Of a stretch of DNA of 11,852 bases, positions 7,201 to 11,852 are shown piece by piece. Origin of the DNA: an uncultured Clostridia bacterium (GTDB lineage: Bacteria > Bacillota > Clostridia > Lachnospirales > CAMVHY01); NCBI GenBank assembly GCA_946415665.1, contig CAMKTI010000050.1:1-11852 (forward strand), read 5' to 3'. Under the pieces are notes generated by a model that saw only the letters and a program-made list of their open reading frames with translations, had not been told where the DNA came from and did no database searches. The position numbers were made by a program, and so were the translations under genes. The number at the start of each line of letters is the position of its first letter. Positions within the stretch are counted from its first letter, which is position 1.

Positions 7201-8091
7201 TTCGAAATTACCATCTTGCAAATTATTTTGTCTTCTTAAAACGTCATCCGGCAAACAATCATGATAATAAGCATATGGAAGATATTTTACGAATTTATAA
7301 TTTGTGGACCCATCATTATTCTCTGTTTTTTTTACTGGTGAAGTCCAAGGATCAAATGCACGCATAAAATTACTATTTTTACCCATATTAAACTTTGCAA
7401 TATCTTTACGAATTAGATTTCTTTTAGCTGTCAACATATCTAATATCATGTGTTTGATGTTAAATTTGCATTCCGTTTCAATTTCATTATTATCATCTGA
7501 TAATTCTCGCGCAAATAATTTTTTCATATCTGACATAACACTTGACAAATGTGATTTTATATATTCATTATCATCAGGCAAAAAGTAACTTATGGCTGCC
7601 ATTTTAAATCGACAACGCAATTTATAATCAGTAATATTCTCTGCCAACTCTAAAATATAATCAATGGTCAATTTTTGTTTTGGATTACGAAAATTTTCGT
7701 CTTGCGAAATGTCTAATATGAGTAACAAAAATTTCATAATACGTAAACTTTTATTGTCGACAAATTCAACATTTTGTTCCGTTCCATCAATTTTCATAGA
7801 ATAAATTTGTCCTGCTGCACCAAAAAACATACTTTCATTACTGGTTACAAATTCACTGATAGCTTCAGCAGAAAAATTATTTTTTAAGCCATCTGTTATA
7901 AAGTCATCAATTTCCAAAGCCTTACCCTGAAATAAGTGATCCTTTATTTTCTCAAGTTCTAGTAAATCAAAGCGATACTCTGGCAGCCATACCAGCATAC
8001 CACTAGACTGAATCTTTACCCGAAGTTCATCCATATAAAGATATGAAAGACGATTGACTAGCTTATCGTCTGAATCACTATTCAAATTCAT
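4222..8091 (-). CDS. 1289-residue orphan protein with internal duplication and C-terminal membrane anchor
   Basis: I do not recognise this protein. It is Asn/Asp/Lys/Glu-rich and apparently mostly helical, with no signal peptide. Residues about 62-240 and 589-770 are related copies at an offset of 527 (shared DISQDENFRNPKQ at 127-139 and 654-666; GQIYS at 94 and 621; SYFLP at 168 and 695). A second related pair follows, about 390-535 and 807-975 (ILDF, FALIQ/LALLQ, EMKxKLL). Between the first pair, copy 1 carries an extra acidic linker (about 240-385) with an E-I-S repeat at 322-339. The C-terminal part has a coiled-coil-like stretch (about 1150-1178), one hydrophobic segment (1181-1200, with PVLGWIG), a second coiled-coil-like stretch (1202-1230) and an Asn-rich tail. 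GGAG (8102-8105) lies 10 bases before the ATG. It has its own promoter and terminator. A cytoplasm-facing membrane-tethered scaffold or an effector are guesses; no enzyme motif is visible. Confidence 0.85.
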   Translation of the reverse strand: MNLNSDSDDKLVNRLSYLYMDELRVKIQSSGMLVWLPEYRFDLLELEKIKDHLFQGKALEIDDFITDGLKNNFSAEAISEFVTSNESMFFGAAGQIYSMKIDGTEQNVEFVDNKSLRIMKFLLLILDISQDENFRNPKQKLTIDYILELAENITDYKLRCRFKMAAISYFLPDDNEYIKSHLSSVMSDMKKLFARELSDDNNEIETECKFNIKHMILDMLTAKRNLIRKDIAKFNMGKNSNFMRAFDPWTSPVKKTENNDGSTNYKFVKYLPYAYYHDCLPDDVLRRQNNLQDGNFEDQSTQESSVIANDLNEIDESEDESEISEISEVSEIDEISEINDILNFIPDDIKDFKNPDGEINFVGDDADRIQKLFLIWGDNNYPREKKSAGLNNILDFAADYIKKLVDNNGNKVVNFFWYTGFLFFDIRNLFSDKVLLKKIDELLKENEHNQNDYKIFTLVLALLQNNNDGLHYFNPFVIAERFANETVLQKKLNTEMKFKLLSFVRKCRRNVEDNMFNEYYEKLYKILFSDGYIRWKTENRLLKFYKDKFLNKDESTNELINFLFDNRHDLADDQELINALCIGKHDQITEFIKNGLENNFSTQAISEFIIDNKSMFFNETGQIYSVEINGEKQDVRFVGSKSLRVMKFLLLVLDISQDENFRNPKQELTIDYILDLAKNIDDHKDRYKFKILALSYFLPETNAWVDDGKICNINFSQYITDIKKLFADELSTKNKKIDEKDRLEIKRMAIDMLTVDRHLVRKDASDLNLGDDSYLGKYCSCLKDRTKKFSYYHLSKGCGVITKLDVIDGILDFFEDDIKKSINDKDANNNFFKSNGLLFSNIRSLSYDKDLLQKINELIEKNQNGQNDHKIFVLIFALIQDCDSPDFCIDKIIAREAKTVDNPYGPHVYDDILKYLSGNLSPEMKLKLLFFFYEQSMYVYKNSGKNEVHTDDKYFSEKNKLVNIFYPNFEEYIRDFCALCKKDKFSKIAFGSLAWTIFAENHDNAYSRHERSKNMLKCVSDKILEGDKDINPFLYDFLDQISIHHVNLVKQNKYLLDESVIIFDYFIQLIEKDKNMSDDAKNEINNFIITFFDFDNLKRYLQNERFVECLAHIVKDKKFDFCLPSQKKYFFAYIKECLKSVINNDQEKNVLTQYKEQKDEKDRLTKKISGLNDEINYCKKFYWFNLVPVLGWIGCGILYFSKVKSMENELNRLRTQLENIESVISEIENLGCKNIETFINSGDNYDKNKTNSNLEIANKKEENISNNNASDEKPLFNELGNVKSQTNLI
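6068..6172 (-). repeat. internal gene repeat, copy 2 (near-identical core)
   Basis: About 105 bases encoding roughly residues 640-675 of the orphan protein match 7649-7753 at an offset of 1581 bases (527 codons). I count six substitutions and no gaps, including a 30-base exact match. The surrounding parts of the two modules are much more diverged. Confidence 0.85.
7078..7131 (-). repeat. 9-bp tandem repeat in the acidic linker
   Basis: Six units of AATTTCACT or close variants in a row. On the coding strand each unit gives three residues of the type E-I-S, E-V-S or E-I-D (residues about 321-339), continuing into a looser acidic tract. Because the unit is a multiple of three, slippage would change linker length without breaking the frame. 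Confidence 0.8.
7649..7753 (-). repeat. internal gene repeat, copy 1 (near-identical core)
   Basis: Partner of 6068-6172, encoding roughly residues 113-148 of the orphan protein. Ungapped and about 94% identical by my count. Confidence 0.85.
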
Positions 8092-8128
8092 ATTTAATCA
8101 ACTCCAATTACTTTTATTAAACATATCT

Positions 8129-8155
8129 ATTATACCAAAAAAACTTATTTGTCAA
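8129..8155 (-). promoter_or_regulatory. promoter of the 1289-codon gene
   Basis: Reading on the - strand: perfect TTGACA (8155 down to 8150), a 15-base spacer and perfect TATAAT (8134 down to 8129). Both boxes are consensus but the spacer is two bases shorter than ideal. Transcription would start near 8122, about 30 bases before the ATG, so the gene is transcribed apart from the nhaC operon. Confidence 0.65.
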
Positions 8156-8193
8156 GTAATTTTTTTTACATAGAAAAACATTAAAAAAATCAA

Positions 8194-8292
8194 ATTGGTC
8201 TAAACAAAAAAATAATCGAAAAACCAATATCAATTATTTTATCGACAGTAATCTTAATGAACAGAATTCCAGAAGCAAAAGTATGTGCTTAA
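8194..8292 (+). pseudogene. decayed 3' fragment of the ECF transporter gene
   Basis: The + strand reads KKIIEKPISIILSTVILMNR, then IPEAKVCA and a stop; the transporter at 3516-4133 has EKIIGQPILIILSTVILTNG, then IPEAIISAI. At DNA level 8211-8276 aligns without gaps to 4001-4066 (offset 4210); I count 7 mismatches in the last 46 bases and 6 in the first 20. Similarity is weak left of 8206 and lost after about 8290. No ribosome binding site or start codon serves it and only one transmembrane segment is left, so it is a non-functional remnant. The rest of the gap 8092-8405 holds the promoter of the - strand gene and otherwise only AT-rich sequence in which I see no feature. Confidence 0.85.
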
Positions 8293-8405
8293 GATAAAAG
8301 AATAACATCATTTTATTTCTGTCAATTAATTATTACTTTGTGAAAAGAAATTTTTAATTAAAAACAATTCAAATTTTCTAGATACAACCTTATTTTTGCT
8401 GGAGA

Positions 8406-8750
8406 TTATAGTCTTCCATGTTTGTCATCTTCAGTTGTAATATTATTATTTTCATAGTCAGAAGATTTGGTCTGTATTGAAACTTCGAGACCGTTTTTCC
8501 TTATTTCCAAGCATTTTTCTATCCAACATTGTTGAAGTGTATAACATATGTCTTCAATATCTAGAGGCATTTTATTTTCTTCATAACTCTGCTCTATGGT
8601 ATTAAGAAATTCTTTAAACTGTTCTAGATAACTATCCGGTTGTTTGACATATTTCAAAAAATATACTACAAGCGATGCGCCATTTTCCAACAATTTCAAA
8701 CAACTTGACTTAAAATCTTTGATGCCTGCATTAAACGTTGAATTATTGTT
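8406..8750 (-). pseudogene. downstream part of a stop-interrupted gene
   Basis: This 114-codon frame continues directly, in the same frame, from the TAA that ends the 8751-9242 gene; nothing but the stop separates them. It has no ATG until residue 44 of the part that starts at TTG 8699, and no Shine-Dalgarno sequence precedes that TTG, so independent translation is unlikely. The sequence (KDFKSSCLKLLENGASLVVY and onward, with YLEQFKEFLNTIEQSYEENK) looks like ordinary helical protein, ending in a charged tail (TTEDDKHGRL). I read it as the former C-terminal half of a protein of about 278 residues, not as a separate gene. Function unknown. Confidence 0.65.
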
Positions 8751-9242
8751 TTAAAACAAATCTTTAGCAATTATTTTAATCTTGTTATATGTTTCAATAG
8801 CTTTCTCATATAGCTGAGTTGAATTATTATTTTTGTCATAATAATGATTACTGCTCAAATAAAGCATGTTTTCAAAATCTGTTTGTTCGATAGATTCAAA
8901 AATATCATTGTTAGAGTCATCATCTTTAGTGCATGCAAACCAATTATAAAGACAGTCCAATTCTCCGTATGAACAAGACTTTATAAATTCATTATAGTCT
9001 TTTGAAAAATAAAATTTTGTCAAAAACCCAACAATGTCATCTGCAATCGTTTTGTGTGTTGATTTCAAAATTTCTTTTTTGCGTTCCTCGATATAGGTTA
9101 AATTGCCGATTTTATATTGCGCAAAACCAACACACAAAATCCAAGCTATCAAAAAAAAAGCAATATACCATGAAAAAAATATACTCGACAATATAATCGC
9201 AAGGAATGATAAAATCGATAATACATAAAATATTTTTTTCAT
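8751..9242 (-). CDS. hypothetical membrane protein, probably truncated by an in-frame stop
   Basis: A 163-residue product with two hydrophobic segments at the N terminus (about 3-24 and 26-45) separated by only a short stretch, then a soluble, presumably cytoplasmic part rich in Asp, Asn and Lys (for example CLYNWFACTKDDDSNND). I do not recognise the family. A strong AGGGAGG (9250-9256) lies seven bases before the ATG, and the gene starts 26 bases after the nhaC stop, so it is very likely co-transcribed with nhaC. The frame stays open for 115 further codons past its TAA stop down to 8406, so this is probably the N-terminal part of a longer protein cut short by a single substitution. The stop lies at the centre of the palindrome TTGTTTTAAAACAA (8746-8759). 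It could still make a membrane-bound fragment. Confidence 0.7.
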   Translation of the reverse strand: MKKIFYVLSILSFLAIILSSIFFSWYIAFFLIAWILCVGFAQYKIGNLTYIEERKKEILKSTHKTIADDIVGFLTKFYFSKDYNEFIKSCSYGELDCLYNWFACTKDDDSNNDIFESIEQTDFENMLYLSSNHYYDKNNNSTQLYEKAIETYNKIKIIAKDLF

Positions 9243-9268
9243 AAAGAATCCTCCCTAAAAAAATATAA

Positions 9269-10852
9269 CTAATTTTTTATAGCTAACAAAAAAATAATTA
9301 ACAATATTATTCCAGTCATCAAAGAAATAAATCCAGATTTAGTAAATCCTGCGATTACATAACTTATACTTGCAATAAAAGCACATGATAAAGCATATGG
9401 CAATTGTGTTAGAACATGTTCCATGTGTTCAGATTGTGCGCCTGCTGACGACATAATAGTTGTGTCAGAAATCGGAGAACAATGGTCTCCGCAAACCGCT
9501 CCTGACATACAAGCCGACATTGAAATTATCATCATTGGGTAATTATTTCTCTCGAAAATATTTATTACAATCGGAATCAAAATTCCAAACGTCCCCCATG
9601 ACGTTCCGGTTGCAAAAGCTAAAATTCCAGAAATTATAAATAAAATACATGGCATAAAATTTATAAATCCGCCAGCATAGATTTTTACCAATTCGGCAAC
9701 AAATTCTCTTGCTCCTAAATTATCCGTAACGGCTTTTAAACTCCATGCAAAACTTAAAATTAAAATCGGTGCCACCATCGAAATAAATCCTTGTGAAATA
9801 CAGTCCATACATTCTTTAAAATTTAAAACGCCCCTAAAAATATATAAACAAAAACTTAAAATCAACGCTAAAAAAGAACCATAAACTAATCCAACTGAAG
9901 CATCGCTTTGTGACAACGCTTGAACAAAATTTTTATTTTCTTTGCTAAAAAAACCGCCGCTATAAATCATTCCCAAAACACAAAAACAAATTAAAAATAT
10001 AATCGGCAAAACCAAATCAATTACTTTTCCATTTTTATTATTTTTTAAATCACTTCGATTTGCAAACTCAAATATTTTTTCATTCGTACTCGACTCTATA
10101 TTTTCTTCACATTTTTTCATTGGACCAAAATCTATTTTAAATAACGCTAGCAAAAACATCATCACAATCGTTAACAAAGCATAAAAATTAAACGGGATTG
10201 TTTTTATAAACAACTCGATTCCGTTTTGATTTTCAATAAATCCTGAAACAGCTGCAGCCCACGAAGATATTGGTGCAATTATACAAATTGGTGCCGCCGT
10301 CGAATCAATTAAATATGCAAGTTTTGCCCGCGAAATTTTATATTTATCTGTAATTGGACGCATAACACTTCCGACCGTTAAACAATTAAAATAATCGTCA
10401 ATAAAAATTATCATACCCAGAAAAATAGTTGCACACTGAGCACCAATTTTTGATTTTATATGTTTTCCAGCCCAATTACCAAAAGCTTTTGAACCGCCAG
10501 CTTTATTCATTGCCGTTACCAAAATTCCTAAAATAACTAAAAAAATTAATATCCCAATATTATATTTATTTCCAAGTTGCTCTATTAAAACATCTTGAAA
10601 AACATAATTCATCGTGTTTTCAAAATTAAAGTTTGAATATAAAAGTCCGCCAAAAAAAATTCCTGCAAACAAAGAACTATAAACTTCTTTTGTTATTAAA
10701 GCTAAATCAATTGCAATAAATGATGGAACCAGAGCCCAAAAAGTTTTTTGTACAGAATTTTTTTTGATTGTAAAAAAAGCCAAGCACAACAAAAAAATTA
10801 TTATCATAAACATCATTACTTTAAAAAATTGTCTTACTCTGTTTTTATGCAT
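9269..10852 (-). CDS. nhaC: NhaC-family Na+/H+ antiporter
   Basis: Integral membrane exchanger that in this family moves sodium out against protons, supporting pH and sodium homeostasis; substrate inferred from family only. The 527-residue product has about eleven to twelve hydrophobic segments. Family signatures visible: FIDDYFNCLTVGSVMRPITD in the middle, TGTSWGTFGILIPI, and the strongly characteristic GDHCSPISDTTIMSSAGAQ followed by HVLTQLPYA near the C terminus. The frame stays open to an ATG at 10930, but I start at 10852 because GGAGAGG (10858-10864) lies five bases before that ATG, and the first 26 codons of the longer version look like non-coding leader. The next gene begins 26 bases after the stop with its own strong ribosome binding site. 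Other NhaC-like carboxylate or amino-acid antiporters are an alternative. Confidence 0.9.
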   Translation of the reverse strand: MHKNRVRQFFKVMMFMIIIFLLCLAFFTIKKNSVQKTFWALVPSFIAIDLALITKEVYSSLFAGIFFGGLLYSNFNFENTMNYVFQDVLIEQLGNKYNIGILIFLVILGILVTAMNKAGGSKAFGNWAGKHIKSKIGAQCATIFLGMIIFIDDYFNCLTVGSVMRPITDKYKISRAKLAYLIDSTAAPICIIAPISSWAAAVSGFIENQNGIELFIKTIPFNFYALLTIVMMFLLALFKIDFGPMKKCEENIESSTNEKIFEFANRSDLKNNKNGKVIDLVLPIIFLICFCVLGMIYSGGFFSKENKNFVQALSQSDASVGLVYGSFLALILSFCLYIFRGVLNFKECMDCISQGFISMVAPILILSFAWSLKAVTDNLGAREFVAELVKIYAGGFINFMPCILFIISGILAFATGTSWGTFGILIPIVINIFERNNYPMMIISMSACMSGAVCGDHCSPISDTTIMSSAGAQSEHMEHVLTQLPYALSCAFIASISYVIAGFTKSGFISLMTGIILLIIFLLAIKN

Positions 10853-11181
10853 ACAAACCTCTCCAAATTTTTTTACGTTATCAGCATAAGATTTTATCAC
10901 ATGCAAAATAATGAATCGATAATAAAACACAAAAAAATAAATCTATTTTAAAAATGTTTAATATGAATTTTGGATTTATTTTAATGTATATGTCTTTAAG
11001 TTTTGGATTAAAAACAGATTTAAAAACATGTTTAAAAAACTAAATTTGTTTTGTCAAAATAAATAGATGATTAGACGATAAAATTAATAATTTATTGATG
11101 TAAATATTTTTTTACCACGAACTATTAAATATAAAACATCATAATTTTATATTAGTGATTTTTTTAGGGAGGAAATAAAAT
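10853..11181. other. divergent intergenic region between nhaC and the C_GCAxxG_C_C-like gene
   Basis: This 329-base AT-rich gap must hold promoters in both directions. On the - strand a perfect TTGACA (11057 down to 11052) is followed 17 bases on only by a poor -10 (TAAACA), so an nhaC promoter is possible but weak. At 11024-11033 there is a palindrome AAACATGTTT, extended on both sides by TTTAAA-like sequence, that could be an operator. For the + gene I find no convincing -35/-10 pair (a CATAAT and a TATATT occur at 11140-11153 without a good -35). The AGGGAGG at 11166-11172 is its ribosome binding site. No small gene seen. Confidence 0.4.
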
Positions 11182-11565
11182 TTGAAACGATTGGCTCTTG
11201 AATTTTATAAAAATGGATTTAATTGCTCGCAGGCGATTCTAAAAGCTGTATCAAAAAAATTTGATATTAAATTGTCAAACGAGTGTATTAATTTATGTAC
11301 GGGAGTAAATAATGGTTTTGGAATAAAATCTATTTGTAGTGTACTTGTGGCATGTATTATGTCTTTGGGTTTATTTTTTGATAATCAAACGACAAAAAAA
11401 CTTAGAATAAAATTTTTAAACGAGTTTAATTTAAAATATAAAAGTTTAAATTGCGAGCGTTTGCGCGAAAAATACAATTGCGAAAAAATTATAAGTGATG
11501 CTGCCAATATTATCGAAAAAATTATTTTAGAAGCAAAAAACAATAGAAACCACAAAATCATATAG
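11182..11565 (+). CDS. C_GCAxxG_C_C-type cysteine protein, divergent
   Basis: A 127-residue soluble protein. The layout fits the C_GCAxxG_C_C family (a putative redox or metal-binding protein of anaerobes, role undefined): an early NCSQA with Cys15, a Gly-rich middle, Cys52, then Cys91 and Cys100 in the C-terminal helical part. The eponymous motif is degenerate: where relatives have GCAxxG this protein has ICSVLVA, keeping only the cysteine, and the preceding glycine run is reduced to GVNNGFG. It also has extra cysteines at 35, 39 and 58. Translation starts at TTG 11182, nine bases after a strong AGGGAGG (11166-11172); no ATG is suitably placed. It is transcribed divergently from nhaC with no visible operon partner before the next gene. 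Confidence 0.7.
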   Translation: MKRLALEFYKNGFNCSQAILKAVSKKFDIKLSNECINLCTGVNNGFGIKSICSVLVACIMSLGLFFDNQTTKKLRIKFLNEFNLKYKSLNCERLREKYNCEKIISDAANIIEKIILEAKNNRNHKII

Positions 11566-11695
11566 GATAAGGTAATAACTAAAAATTATTTTTACGTTTT
11601 TTAATTTGTTTGGATTACATCTATGTAAACGATTTATATTTTTGTATCGCTTAGATTACAATAAAATTATCTTTGCATCGCAAACAAATATTTAA
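11566..11695. other. intergenic region with nested inverted repeats
   Basis: ATTTGTTTG (11604-11612) is the reverse complement of CAAACAAAT (11681-11689). Inside, TTACAT (11615-11620) pairs with ATGTAA (11623-11628), and the word GATTACA occurs twice (11613-11619 and 11653-11659). It could be a structured leader of the next gene or a terminator-less spacer; no known riboswitch is recognised and no T-run follows a strong stem. Confidence 0.35.
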
Positions 11696-11852
11696 ATGAT
11701 GAAAAAAAATATTATTAGGAAGCAATTTTGTTTGGAAGAAAAGATTTTATCTCTAAAAAATATTTATCCATTTCATATGCCCAGACATAAACGAAACAAA
11801 AAATTTATGTATAAAAATTTGCTTGATTTGGATTTTACAGAAATTTATGGTC
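11696..11852 (+). CDS. Orn/Lys/Arg decarboxylase-like PLP enzyme, N-terminal part only
   Basis: The frame is open to the window end. It encodes YPFHMPRHKRN about 25 residues in, then LLDLDFTEIYG. This closely resembles the N-terminal block PFHMPGHKRN...DITEIDG of the clostridial aminotransferase-fold decarboxylases related to SpeA/YaaO, which act on basic amino acids with pyridoxal phosphate; the catalytic part lies outside the window. The glycine of MPGHK is replaced by arginine. The start is uncertain: ATG 11696 or 11699 have no Shine-Dalgarno, while an in-frame TTG at 11732 is preceded by AGGAAG (11717-11722) at a good distance and would suit the family length. I give the outer limit. Identification rests on one motif block. 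Confidence 0.6.
   Translation, partial: MMKKNIIRKQFCLEEKILSLKNIYPFHMPRHKRNKKFMYKNLLDLDFTEIYG

Noticed and set aside
6953..7588. + strand open frames inside the orphan gene
   Set aside because: They are antisense to a long continuous coding frame, lack ribosome binding sites, and their serine-rich sequence mirrors the repeat and acidic codons of the real gene.
8345..8385. Terminator for the nhaC operon on the - strand
   Set aside because: The possible stem is made only of A/T words with bulges and is followed by just a short T-run; too weak to call.
8751..8753. Recoded or reassigned stop codon in the split membrane-protein gene
   Set aside because: TAA ends cmk, pyrG and other intact genes here, so it is not reassigned; it is not a selenocysteine codon and no read-through signal is visible.
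9002..9196. + strand frame opposite the membrane-protein gene
   Set aside because: It is antisense to a frame with a strong ribosome binding site and membrane segments, and it has no supporting signals.

Overview
The window is very AT-rich, with long A/T homopolymer runs, clear AGGAG-type ribosome binding sites, some TTG starts and sigma-A-like promoters. Together with the gene families present (AroH-type chorismate mutase next to cmk, an ECF vitamin transporter S component, NhaC, a C_GCAxxG_C_C protein and an Orn/Lys/Arg-decarboxylase-like protein) this points to a low-GC Firmicute of the Clostridia. The broken genes and a giant orphan protein would suit a host-associated or genome-reducing lineage, for example an Oscillospiraceae gut symbiont, but that placement is inference.

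Layout. Bases 1-468 hold no convincing gene: a 55-bp direct repeat in two copies, a hairpin with a GC-rich loop, a terminator-like hairpin and then a promoter. Bases 490-1559 are aroH and cmk on the + strand, followed by a tRNA-Ser(GCU) gene with its own promoter and a terminator (1576-1769). A near-consensus promoter then drives pyrG (1889-3526), which overlaps an ECF transporter S-component gene (3516-4133); a strong bidirectional terminator closes this block at 4171-4204.

From 4222 to 10852 everything coding is on the - strand. First comes a 1289-codon orphan gene (4222-8091) with its own promoter, encoding a protein with a large internal duplication and a C-terminal coiled coil/membrane segment/coiled coil. 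Just beyond its promoter, on the + strand at 8194-8292, is a decayed copy of the 3' part of the ECF transporter gene. The orphan gene is therefore bracketed by a diverged direct repeat, as if it had been inserted at, or duplicated with, the transporter's 3' end. Next is a membrane-protein gene (8406-9242) interrupted by one in-frame TAA, lying 26 bases downstream of an NhaC-family Na+/H+ antiporter gene (9269-10852) in an apparent operon.

The + strand resumes with a divergent C_GCAxxG_C_C-like gene (11182-11565) and the first codons of a PLP-dependent decarboxylase-like gene that runs off the window.

Functionally, the left side is core metabolism (chorismate to prephenate, CMP/dCMP kinase, UTP to CTP, a serine tRNA) plus vitamin uptake. 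The middle and right are ion homeostasis and lineage-specific material. The most interesting part is 3990-9242: an orphan modular protein, duplicated flanking sequence and a stop-interrupted neighbour.
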